Assembly: GCA_002392835.1 (NCBI GenBank)
Contig: DGHX01000077.1
Coordinates: 1 to 5,164 of the forward strand
DNA from: Prevotella sp. UBA3837
GTDB taxonomy: Bacteria > Bacteroidota > Bacteroidia > Bacteroidales > Bacteroidaceae
Reading direction: 5' to 3'
DNA length: 5,164 nt
Made by a program: the position numbers and the translations under genes. Below, in pieces: positions 1 to 5,049 of the stretch. Under the pieces are notes generated by a model, which saw only the letters and a program-made list of their open reading frames with translations, did no database searches and was not told where the DNA came from. The first letter of the stretch is position 1, and each line of letters begins with the position of its first letter.

Positions 1-8
1 TCATGCCA

Positions 9-40
9 CAAAGGTAAAGTTTTTTCCACAAAACGCCAAA
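9..40 (-). promoter_or_regulatory. Minus-strand Bacteroidetes-type promoter reading out of the left edge
   Basis: Read on the minus strand, bases 16 to 9 spell TACCTTTG, a perfect match to the Bacteroidetes -7 consensus TAnnTTTG. Bases 40 to 37 spell TTTG, matching the -33 element, with a 20-bp gap. The first minus-strand ATG (4 to 2) begins four bases after the -7 box, so any gene here would start at once and lie beyond the window; that ATG is followed by only two visible bases and cannot be judged. The promoter is outside the insertion sequence and points away from it. Confidence 0.55.
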
Positions 41-84
41 ACAATCACGCTTTTTTTGCTCGCTTTCAGAAAAGCCCGAATAAG

Positions 85-160
85 GGCGCAGATGAAAACT
101 TCCGTGGGAGCCTGATGCATGCTTAGCCGAAAAATGGTGCATATATGATACATGAAGAAA
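85..160 (+). repeat. Left terminal inverted repeat of the IS
   Basis: This arm is 76 bases long and begins GGCGCAGATGAAAAC. It matches the reverse complement of 1604-1678 apart from two substitutions and one single-base indel in a short A run near 129-134. Homology stops sharply at GAAGAAA: inside that point the left end has the transposase promoter and the right end has transposase coding sequence. Because the right arm contains the last codons of the transposase, this left arm is in effect an inverted copy of the gene's 3' end. Confidence 0.9.
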
Positions 161-169
161 TATTTTTCG

Positions 170-177
170 TACCTTTG
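170..177 (+). promoter_or_regulatory. -7 box of the transposase promoter
   Basis: Bases 170-177 are TACCTTTG, a perfect TAnnTTTG -7 box, placed just inside the left inverted repeat. The -33 region is poor: TATG (144-147) or TGAT (146-149) stand where TTTG would be expected, so the promoter is probably weak. The box ends only four bases before the ATG at 182, so transcription would start at or next to the start codon, giving a leaderless message. It also makes the upstream in-frame ATG at 152 unlikely as the start. Confidence 0.6.
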
Positions 178-181
178 CACC

Positions 182-625
182 ATGGAACAGCAAACATCAG
201 GTATAGATCGAGATTTTATCATCAGTTTTTTCCTCCCCGATGGGATGACAGACTGGTTTGAGGTAGTGAATATGACAGAGGAGAATAATCCGGGTACTAC
301 CATTGCAGACAAGTTGTACAATCGCATACTCAATATCTATTTGGATGAACGTGACAATCGCAGTGAGGAGCAGATGGGATTAAAGCCCAACGGTTTCACG
401 GAAGCTACTGTCATCAAGGACTATCCTATACGCAATCGTAAGGTACTGCTTCATGTAAGGCGCAGGCGCTATCTTGACGCAGACGGCAGGAATATCATAC
501 TGAATCAGTATCCTCTCAACACAGAAGGAACCAAGGTGTCCGTAGAATACGGTCTTTTTTTTAAAGATGACCATGGACAGCCTGCCATTAACTGCCGCGC
601 TCTTAGGGAAGCTCTTTCCGATTAA
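182..625 (+). CDS. ISAon1-family transposase, N-terminal region protein
   Basis: This is the first frame of the insertion sequence, 147 residues from ATG 182; the frame is also open from ATG 152, inside the inverted repeat and before the -7 box. Visible motifs are ISFFLPDGMTDWFEVV near the N-terminus, where the family usually has LLPEGL.DYFEIV, then KDYPIRNRKVLLHVRRRR in the middle, a basic stretch suited to DNA contact. The family role is as the N-terminal, probably DNA-binding, half of an ISL3-type transposase (inference from family organisation). The frame overlaps the catalytic frame by 59 bases, and family-like sequence ends at the T8 run (555-562); the residues after it (KDDHGQP to the stop) look like out-of-frame tail. 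No zinc-finger cysteine pairs typical of classical ISL3 N-termini are visible. Confidence 0.82.
   Translation: MEQQTSGIDRDFIISFFLPDGMTDWFEVVNMTEENNPGTTIADKLYNRILNIYLDERDNRSEEQMGLKPNGFTEATVIKDYPIRNRKVLLHVRRRRYLDADGRNIILNQYPLNTEGTKVSVEYGLFFKDDHGQPAINCRALREALSD
555..562 (+). other. T8 run at the junction of the two transposase frames
   Basis: Eight T's sit where family homology moves from the first frame to the second. The second frame is +1 relative to the first and is open from base 546. A message with seven U's here would read GLFLKMTMD without a break, restoring the FLK sequence I expect in this family at this point and giving one protein of about 485 residues from ATG 182. The run may therefore be a transcriptional slippage site or a +1 frameshift site, or simply a one-base expansion that inactivated this copy. 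Confidence 0.55.
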
Positions 626-1640
626 GGGCAGCGATATAGAGCGTTACTACAAGCACCATCTGAGTGACTATGAGGTCTGGACACAGAAGGAGCATGCGAC
701 AGACTGGGTGCTTCTGCCCGAGAACATAGGAGAGTATTTGAGCATTGACGAAACCCAGCTCTGTGAGGAGGTGTATACCATTCTTTCAAACAAGGCGGGT
801 CACGGCGGGCAAGGCACGGTTATAGCCATTGTCAAGGGAACCAAGGCTGATGCCGTATCGCGGATTCTCATGATGATACCGGAATCCGATCGGGCCAAAG
901 TGAAGGAAATCACTATGGACTTCAGCGATTCAATGTACAGCATAGCCAAGCAGTGCTTCCCAAAGGCCACGATTGTCATTGACTGTTTCCATATCGTCAA
1001 GCGCCTCTGTGAGGGCCTTGAAGAGATGCGGCTCAGGTTTAAGCGTCTTGCACAGGTCGAAAACAAGAAGGCAGCCGTAGCCTTCGCTCAGAACGAGGCC
1101 CGTAAGGCAAGGAACAGACAATACTATCGCAGAAAGCACAAGAAGAATCCGAAGGAGACTCGAGGACGCAAGCGTATCCGTAGGCAGAAGTACAAACCGT
1201 TGGTATTGTCCAATGGGGACACAAAAGTGGAACTGCTCACACGCTCACGCAATCTTCTCTCCCAGTCAGGTGACAAATGGGGAGAGCACAAGAAGGAAAG
1301 AGCCAGACTGCTGTTTGACCTCTATCCACAGATGCAGGAAGGTTACTCTCTCATCTGCAAGGTCAGGGATATCTTCAAGCGAAAACTAACGATAGATGAA
1401 GCCAAGCATCGACTTCATGAATGGTACAAGGATGTGAACATCTGTACACTTAGGGAAATCAAGGCTGCCAGGGATTGCATAAAATCAAGAGAGGCGGAAG
1501 TCTTAAACTACTTTATCAACAGGGCAACCAATGCATCAGCAGAATCGCTTAACTCTAAGATGAAGGGATTCAGGGCACAATTGCATGGCATTGCAGACAT
1601 ACCTTTCTTCATGTATCGTATATGCACCATCTTCGGCTAA
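567..1640 (+). CDS. ISAon1-family (ISL3-type) DDE transposase, catalytic region
   Basis: The 357-residue catalytic part catalyses cutting and joining of the IS ends. Positions from M1: D61 in SIDET, D118 in ITMDFSDS, D139 in IVIDCFHIVK and E326 in TNASAESLNSK. These are the conserved acidic sites of the ISL3 DDE domain; D61, either D118 or D139, and E326 are the candidate triad. Residues 175-212 are strongly basic (RKARNRQYYRRKHKK...), an insertion likely to contact DNA. The protein ends IPFFMYRICTIFG, the usual end of this group, and its last 12 codons and stop lie inside the right inverted repeat. ATG 567 has no Shine-Dalgarno sequence and lies inside the overlap, so translation probably depends on fusion with the upstream frame or on coupling to it. 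No internal stops or deletions are visible. Confidence 0.9.
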   Translation: MTMDSLPLTAALLGKLFPIKGSDIERYYKHHLSDYEVWTQKEHATDWVLLPENIGEYLSIDETQLCEEVYTILSNKAGHGGQGTVIAIVKGTKADAVSRILMMIPESDRAKVKEITMDFSDSMYSIAKQCFPKATIVIDCFHIVKRLCEGLEEMRLRFKRLAQVENKKAAVAFAQNEARKARNRQYYRRKHKKNPKETRGRKRIRRQKYKPLVLSNGDTKVELLTRSRNLLSQSGDKWGEHKKERARLLFDLYPQMQEGYSLICKVRDIFKRKLTIDEAKHRLHEWYKDVNICTLREIKAARDCIKSREAEVLNYFINRATNASAESLNSKMKGFRAQLHGIADIPFFMYRICTIFG

Positions 1641-1678
1641 GCATGCATCAGGCTCCCACGGAAGTTTTCATCTGCGCC
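1604..1678 (-). repeat. Right terminal inverted repeat of the IS
   Basis: This 75-base arm is the inverted partner of 85-160, with about 73 of 76 aligned positions identical. It includes the 3' end of the transposase gene and its TAA at 1638-1640, and ends CATCTGCGCC. The DNA after it (ATAATTAT) does not repeat the left flank. Confidence 0.9.
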
Positions 1679-1684
1679 ATAATT

Positions 1685-1894
1685 ATTCATGCCCCATTCC
1701 TGTCCATTCATGCACATTCCTGTTTAAAAAAAAAATCATGAGTAATTCGTGAGCAATTCGTGGCAATTCATGTTAAAAATTAATTTATGAGTAATTCGTG
1801 TGTAATTCATGGCAATTCATGTTTAAAGAAAAACCATTTATGCCCCATTCCTGTCCATTCATGCACATTCCTGTTAAAACAAAAAACATTCACG
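1685..1894 (+). repeat. Array of ATTC(A/G/C)TG heptamers spaced 10-11 bp apart
   Basis: Heptamers fitting ATTCATG, ATTCGTG, ATTCCTG or ATTTATG start at 1685, 1696, 1706, 1716, then 1745, 1756, 1766, then 1794, 1805, 1815, then 1836, 1847, 1857, 1867. Variants start at 1783 (ATTTATG) and 1888 (ATTCACG). Within each cluster the starts are 11, 10, 10 bases apart, one DNA helical turn. After three of the clusters an A-rich stretch follows (TTTAAAAAAAAA, TTAAAAATTAA, TTTAAAGAAAAA). There are also longer duplications: 36 identical bases at 1689-1724 and 1840-1875, and a ~40-base near-repeat at 1738-1777 and 1787-1827. No gene is credible here; the function is unknown. Confidence 0.8.
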
Positions 1895-1922
1895 TGCCCC
1901 CAGCACATATTTATGTCCCCTA

Positions 1923-2171
1923 CACGCGCGCGCGAAGACAAAGACGCTACACTCGCTACACCTGCTCCCCACTGCCCAGTACCAAATTTTCGTCCGCGGG
2001 CCAGGAACTGTTTGTCCGCGGCCCGCGGACTGTCAGTACCAGGCCCAGGGACGATTTTTTGGTACTCGCCTGGAGTCGCCATCGGTGTCCCCCTCAAAAC
2101 TATTCACTATTCATTAGCGAAGCGCCACTCCGGTGCAGCGAGTGTAGCGTCTTTGTCCTCGCGCGCGCGTG
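1923..2171. repeat. MITE-like 249-bp structure with 40-bp inverted ends
   Basis: The left arm (1923-1962) and right arm (2132-2171) are reverse complements at 38 of 40 positions. Each outer tip carries five CG dinucleotides in a row, followed by the GACAAAGACGCTACACTCGCT core. The 169-bp interior has further inverted repeats: AGTACCAA (1978-1985) against TTGGTACT (2059-2066), GTCCGCGGGCC (1992-2002) against GGCCCGCGGAC (2020-2030), and a palindrome centred at 2022. No protein-coding sequence is convincing inside and no clear target duplication flanks it. It may be a miniature inverted-repeat transposable element or a large structured non-coding repeat; the sequence alone does not decide. Confidence 0.7.
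2007..2037. repeat. Strong GC palindrome inside the 249-bp element
   Basis: GTCCGCGG-C-CCGCGGAC (2014-2030) is a perfect 8-bp inverted repeat around one base. It extends through a symmetric three-base mismatch to ACTG (2007-2010) and CAGT (2034-2037). The right half also pairs with GTCCGCGGGCC at 1992-2002, so two alternative hairpins compete for the same bases. Confidence 0.75.
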
Positions 2172-2281
2172 AAAGGAGGGGCCGAAAAGGCGTTCACGCC
2201 CCCACCCCCTTGTCATTTTGTTACAAACACTTGTTTAAATGCAACATTTTAACTTGCAAAGAGAAAAAAAACGTAAAAAAA

Positions 2282-2313
2282 CTTGGTGCATTCAAAATAA
2301 CTTCGTATCTTTG
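2282..2313 (+). promoter_or_regulatory. Promoter of the cohesin/dockerin gene unit
   Basis: A perfect -7 box TATCTTTG (2306-2313) follows CTTG (2282-2285), a near match to the -33 TTTG, with a 20-bp gap. Transcription would start near 2318-2321, leaving a 5' leader of about 85 bases before ATG 2404. This is the only good promoter seen ahead of the three plus-strand genes, and their short gaps suggest that it serves all of them. Confidence 0.8.
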
Positions 2314-2330
2314 CAACGAAAATGTAGTGT

Positions 2331-2350
2331 TCCGCCACCAAGGCGGCGGA
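2331..2350 (+). promoter_or_regulatory. Small GC hairpin in the 5' leader
   Basis: TCCGCC (2331-2336) can pair with GGCGGA (2345-2350) across an 8-base loop, or CCGCC (2332-2336) with GGCGG (2342-2346) across a 5-base loop. It sits about 10 bases after the predicted transcription start in otherwise AT-rich leader, so it may stabilise the 5' end of the message. It matches no riboswitch that I recognise. Confidence 0.4.
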
Positions 2351-2403
2351 CTGCAATATAGATGACAAACCAACCGCATATTATTAACAAAAACATTATT
2401 TAT

Positions 2404-3126
2404 ATGAAGAAAGGATTACTAACACTTGCACTCGTAGCAGGAAGCCTGCTCAGTGCACAAGCGCAAAGTGCTGCGCCCGTGAAGGCAATCGTGAAGCCGG
2501 GTGAGACCCAGAAGTTGGCCATCCAGCTGCAGAATCCTGAAGGTGTCGACTACACGGCACTGGAGATGGAAATCACGCTGCCCGAAGGACTGACCGTTGC
2601 CGATGGCGACGACGCCGTCGTGGTGAAGCGTGCCAGCAAGGGAAGCGCCCCTCACAAGGCATTCTACAACGAGGTGGACGGCAAGCTGAAGATCGTGGTC
2701 TTCTCCGCAGAGAGCTACGAGGCTAACGCTACCATCACCAAGGGCAATGAGAACTTCGATGGCACCAGCGGTGACCTCGTGCTGATCAATGTGGTGCCTG
2801 CAGAGGGTGTCAGCTACAAGGACATCCAGGTGAGCGTTTCCGACAGGGAAACCGTACATGTGGGCAAGGCCAGGTTCGTCAACTCAAGCCTCGAAGAGGT
2901 AGAGCTCGATGCATACGTCGCCGGACTGCTGGGGGATGTGGATGGATCCAATGACATCACAGGTTATGACGCATCACTCATCCTGCAAAATGCAGCAGGT
3001 ATTATTGCTGCCGATGCTGCCGGTTATGAAAATGAGGCTGCCGATGTTGATGAGTCAAGTAACATCAGTGGCTACGACGCATCATTGGTGCTACAATACG
3101 CCGCAGGTATTATCAAGAATTTTTGA
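2404..3126 (+). CDS. Secreted protein with cohesin-like domain and C-terminal type I dockerin
   Basis: The protein has 240 residues. Residues 1-20 form a signal peptide (MKKGLLTLALVAGSLLSAQA) with likely cleavage after AQA. Residues about 24-172 look like a cohesin or carbohydrate-binding-type beta-sandwich: VKPGETQKLAIQL, then YTALEMEITLPEGL, KIVVFSAES and GDLVLINVVP. Residues 177-238 are a two-repeat dockerin. Loop 1 has D178, D180, S182, D184, D189 and loop 2 has D214, D216, S218, N220, D225, the calcium positions of dockerin EF-hands. Each loop is followed by ASLILQ or ASLVLQ and AAGII. ATG 2404 was chosen over the in-frame ATG 2362 because it begins the signal peptide directly and follows an A/T-rich leader typical of the phylum. 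Dockerins bind cohesins in cellulosomes; the partner and substrate here are unknown. The gene is clearly more GC-rich than the next one. Confidence 0.85.
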   Translation: MKKGLLTLALVAGSLLSAQAQSAAPVKAIVKPGETQKLAIQLQNPEGVDYTALEMEITLPEGLTVADGDDAVVVKRASKGSAPHKAFYNEVDGKLKIVVFSAESYEANATITKGNENFDGTSGDLVLINVVPAEGVSYKDIQVSVSDRETVHVGKARFVNSSLEEVELDAYVAGLLGDVDGSNDITGYDASLILQNAAGIIAADAAGYENEAADVDESSNISGYDASLVLQYAAGIIKNF

Positions 3127-3149
3127 CAATAACGAATAATATTAGTAAG

Positions 3150-4361
3150 ATGAAAAATATTAAAACATTAGGTTTGGCAGTTCTGTTAAGCTGCCTCTCT
3201 TTATCAACGCAGGCAAAATCTGTCGTAACAGTTGATGATGTATATGCTCAGCCAAACTCCAGGACATATTTCACTGTTAATCTTAAAGTAGATGAGGATA
3301 AGGCTAATACATACATGTCATTTGATGCTGAAGTCACTTTGCCAGATGGTTTTATAGCTCCTGCATTGGTTGAAGGTCAAAAGGCCAACAATTTAACGGT
3401 TTGGCCAGATGCGATGGTTATGTTTGGTAAAAACATTTCTGCGGCCTCTCAAAATCCGATGCCTGGTACTGAGATTAACGGATTATTATCTATAGATCTT
3501 ATGGTTCGTGACGTTGCAGTAGGAGACTATAATGTGACTTTATCCAACATTAGAGTTAAATCTGCTGCAGGTGAAGATCATCTAGATAACGCAACATTTA
3601 CGATACATGTTACGGATGTCCTTACGCTGGACGAGAACTCACAGGTAGCACCTACTGAATTAACCACTCCAAGTGCCATCAAAGTGATGCGTACGATAAA
3701 GGCAAACGAGTGGAGCACGATTGTCCTGCCTTTCGATTTAACTGAAGAGCAGGTAACGGAAATCTTTGGTGAAGGCACTCAGCTTGCTAGTTTCTATGAC
3801 TACTCAAAGACGACAGATGCTGAAACTGGCGATTTGACCATTGACGTGGAATTTGTTGATGCAGAGCCAGACGAAGATGGTTTCTTGTTCTATGCTGGTA
3901 CTCCTTATATCATTAAGGTTACAAAGGATATTACAGAACTTAATCTTTCTGACATGGTCATCGAGTATCTTGAAATAGACGATGTAGATTCTAAGACCAC
4001 AACAGGTAGTGGATCTCGCAAAAAACCCATCGGCAAGTTCATCGGTACCTATGTAGCTAAGACTGTTGTTCCTGAAAAGAGCCTTTTCCTCAGCAACAAT
4101 AAGTTCAACTATTCCACCGGTAAGACGAAGATGAAAGCTTTCCGAGCATACTTCACTTTCAATGATATCGCCTCTGTTTATGACGATGCCGCTGCAGGTG
4201 CTCGTGTGAATTTCTTCGTCAAAAACGGTAACGGAACCACTCAGATTCAGATACCCGAGCTGCTCAACGACGGTGAGTACTACGACCTGAATGGTCTGCG
4301 TGTGGATACTCCTTCTAAGGGCATCTACATCAAGGACGGCAAGAAAGTTGTTGTAAAGTAA
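3150..4361 (+). CDS. Secreted surface protein with cohesin-like N-terminal domain and sorting-like C-terminal tail
   Basis: The protein has 403 residues. Residues 1-22 are a signal peptide (MKNIKTLGLAVLLSCLSLSTQA), probably cleaved after TQA; C15 in LLSC could instead be a weak lipoprotein site. Residues about 25-155 resemble the N-terminal domain of the preceding gene: YMSFDAEVTLPDGF against its YTALEMEITLPEGL, followed by LLSIDLMVRD and YNVTLSNIRV. Residues about 178-365 contain RTIKANEWSTIVLPFDLTEE, a type of segment common in secreted Bacteroidales proteins of unknown role. The end, YYDLNGLRVDTPSKGIYIKDGKKVVVK over residues 377-403, resembles a type IX secretion or sorting tail. ATG 3150 lies 23 bases after the previous stop, so the two are probably co-transcribed; the frame is open to a TTG at 3123 but that would spoil the signal peptide. 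No enzyme motif is recognised. Confidence 0.8.
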   Translation: MKNIKTLGLAVLLSCLSLSTQAKSVVTVDDVYAQPNSRTYFTVNLKVDEDKANTYMSFDAEVTLPDGFIAPALVEGQKANNLTVWPDAMVMFGKNISAASQNPMPGTEINGLLSIDLMVRDVAVGDYNVTLSNIRVKSAAGEDHLDNATFTIHVTDVLTLDENSQVAPTELTTPSAIKVMRTIKANEWSTIVLPFDLTEEQVTEIFGEGTQLASFYDYSKTTDAETGDLTIDVEFVDAEPDEDGFLFYAGTPYIIKVTKDITELNLSDMVIEYLEIDDVDSKTTTGSGSRKKPIGKFIGTYVAKTVVPEKSLFLSNNKFNYSTGKTKMKAFRAYFTFNDIASVYDDAAAGARVNFFVKNGNGTTQIQIPELLNDGEYYDLNGLRVDTPSKGIYIKDGKKVVVK

Positions 4362-4392
4362 ATCATGAACCTATAAAATTCTGCATACGATT

Positions 4393-4599
4393 ATGAAAAA
4401 GAACTATATAGCTCCCAATGTGGAGATTACAGAGATTGAGTTACAGCAACTGATTGCCGTCAGCGGCAAGGGCGTATCATCTGAAGACAAGGGCATCGGC
4501 TATGGCGATGTTGACAAAGAAGGCACAATGGATCCCGCTGCCCGTCGCCGCCGCAAGGATGTCTGGGCTGACGAGGAAGAGGACGACTTCGGCTATTAA
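4393..4599 (+). CDS. Small 'MKKxYxAP' peptide with acidic tail, function unknown
   Basis: The product has 68 residues. Residues 1-25 (MKKNYIAPNVEITEIE, then LQQLIAVSG) follow a pattern I recall from many short, unnamed Bacteroidales proteins. Residues 26-45 are rich in Gly, Ser, Asp and Lys, RRRRK occurs at 51-55, and the end is DEEEDDFGY. There is no hydrophobic signal segment and no cysteine. A fixed start ending in a small-residue SG, followed by a variable Gly/Asp-rich tail, is the layout of a leader plus core peptide, but no maturation enzyme lies in the window, so that reading is speculation. It begins 31 bases after the preceding gene with no TAnnTTTG box between, and a strong terminator follows it, so it is probably the last gene of the unit. 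Confidence 0.75.
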   Translation: MKKNYIAPNVEITEIELQQLIAVSGKGVSSEDKGIGYGDVDKEGTMDPAARRRRKDVWADEEEDDFGY

Positions 4600-4637
4600 G
4601 CCATCGCTGCTCACCGGCACTCTGTGCCTACAACACC

Positions 4638-4677
4638 AGGAAAGGGAGTACTGCTTTGCAGCTCCCTTTCCTCTTTT
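4638..4677 (+). terminator. Intrinsic terminator after the three-gene unit
   Basis: AGGAAAGGGAG (4638-4648) pairs perfectly over 11 bases with CTCCCTTTCCT (4662-4672). Inside the loop CTGC (4651-4654) pairs with GCAG (4658-4661). TTTT follows at 4674-4677. It stands 38 bases after the stop of the small peptide gene. The U tract is short, but the stem is long. Confidence 0.85.
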
Positions 4678-4686
4678 AGTAGCCAC

Positions 4687-4742
4687 GGAGGCGGCAGAAG
4701 GAAGGCGGCAGCACGGAGGCGGCAGCAGGAAGGCGGCAGCTC
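4687..4742 (+). repeat. GGAGGCGGCAG 14-bp tandem repeats, first block (4 units)
   Basis: Four 14-base units start at 4687, 4701, 4715 and 4729, each a variant of G(G/A)AGGCGGCAG plus three variable bases. They lead directly into the palindromic module. Open frames on the minus strand here (Pro/Cys/Ala/Leu-rich) are produced by the repeat and are not genes. Confidence 0.85.
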
Positions 4743-4856
4743 TGGCGGATTTGCAATCCGACAGCACCGAGTATAAGGACTTGCAGTCCGAAAACATATT
4801 CCGCATTGCAAATGCTCATACTCCAACGCGGACGGATTGCAAATCCGTCCGAGCCC
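4703..4856 (+). repeat. REP/BIME-like 154-bp unit, copy 1
   Basis: The copy comprises 14-bp repeats followed by four palindromes: CGGATT-TGC-AATCCG (4746-4760), GGACT-TGC-AGTCC (4777-4789), GCATT-GCA-AATGC (4803-4815) and a 10-bp-arm palindrome with GCA centre (4829-4851). The first is the exact reverse complement of the core of the fourth (4833-4847), and GAGTAT (4769-4774) pairs with ATACTC (4818-4823), so the whole module is a nested inverted repeat centred near 4796. It matches 4873-5026 at 152 of 154 positions. Confidence 0.85.
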
Positions 4857-4870
4857 ACAGAGCCCCCCGG

Positions 4871-4912
4871 AGAGGCGGCAGCACGGAGGCGGCAGCAGGA
4901 AGGCGGCAGCTC
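4871..4912 (+). repeat. 14-bp tandem repeats, second block (3 units)
   Basis: Units start at 4871, 4885 and 4899; the first begins AGAGGCGGCAG. The last two match the last two units of the first block exactly. Confidence 0.85.
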
Positions 4913-5026
4913 TGGCGGATTTGCAATCCGACAGCACCGAGTATAAGGACTTGCAGTCCGAAAGCATGTTCCGCATTGCAAATGCTCATACTCCAACGCG
5001 GACGGATTGCAAATCCGTCCGAGCCC
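4873..5026 (+). repeat. REP/BIME-like 154-bp unit, copy 2
   Basis: It lies 170 bases after copy 1 and differs from it only by two A-to-G changes in the spacer between palindromes 2 and 3 (4964 and 4968). All four palindromes are intact: 4916-4930, 4947-4959, 4973-4985 and 4999-5021. Confidence 0.85.
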
Positions 5027-5049
5027 CCAAAATCCGACCGAGCCCCCGG

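Larger units (their letters stand above)
85..1678 (+). mobile_element. Insertion sequence, ISL3 superfamily, ISAon1-like, about 1.6 kb
   Basis: The element is bounded by long inverted repeats (85-160 and 1604-1678) and holds two overlapping transposase frames. The protein features match the ISAon1 group as I know it from Bacteroidetes genomes: a short N-terminal-region protein containing a DYPIR...LHVRRRR motif, followed by a DDE catalytic protein with SIDET, DCFHIVK and TNASAES motifs. ISL3 elements usually make 8-bp target duplications, but the eight bases outside each end (CGAATAAG on the left, ATAATTAT on the right) do not match, so this copy has lost its duplication, recombined, or inserted without one. 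The repeats are nearly intact and no internal stop interrupts either frame. Whether it is active depends on how the two frames are joined at the T run. Confidence 0.88.

Noticed and set aside
1..333. Minus-strand 110-codon frame at the left end
   Set aside because: It crosses the IS boundary and the inverted repeat; the apparent resemblance to the transposase C-terminus (FFMYHICTIF) arises because the left arm is an inverted copy of the gene's end.
800..1224. Minus-strand frames inside the transposase gene
   Set aside because: They are shadows of the strongly supported catalytic frame on the plus strand and have no recognisable motif.
2167..2212. Intrinsic terminator formed by GCGTGAA/TTCACGC or GGCG-TTCA-CGCC
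   Set aside because: The stems are short or have a long loop, no T run follows directly, and part of the sequence belongs to the arm of the 249-bp element; no gene upstream needs it.
1787..2365. Plus-strand open frames of 192 and 124 codons and a minus-strand frame across the repeats
   Set aside because: They run through the phased heptamers and the inverted-repeat element, overlap each other in different frames, show no domain, and cross the promoter at 2282-2313.
2362..2403. Upstream start codon for the dockerin protein
   Set aside because: It would add 14 residues (MTNQPHIINKNIIY) before a signal peptide that begins perfectly at ATG 2404.
3123..3149. TTG start for the second secreted protein
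   Set aside because: It overlaps the previous stop codon and puts nine polar residues before the MKN signal peptide at ATG 3150.
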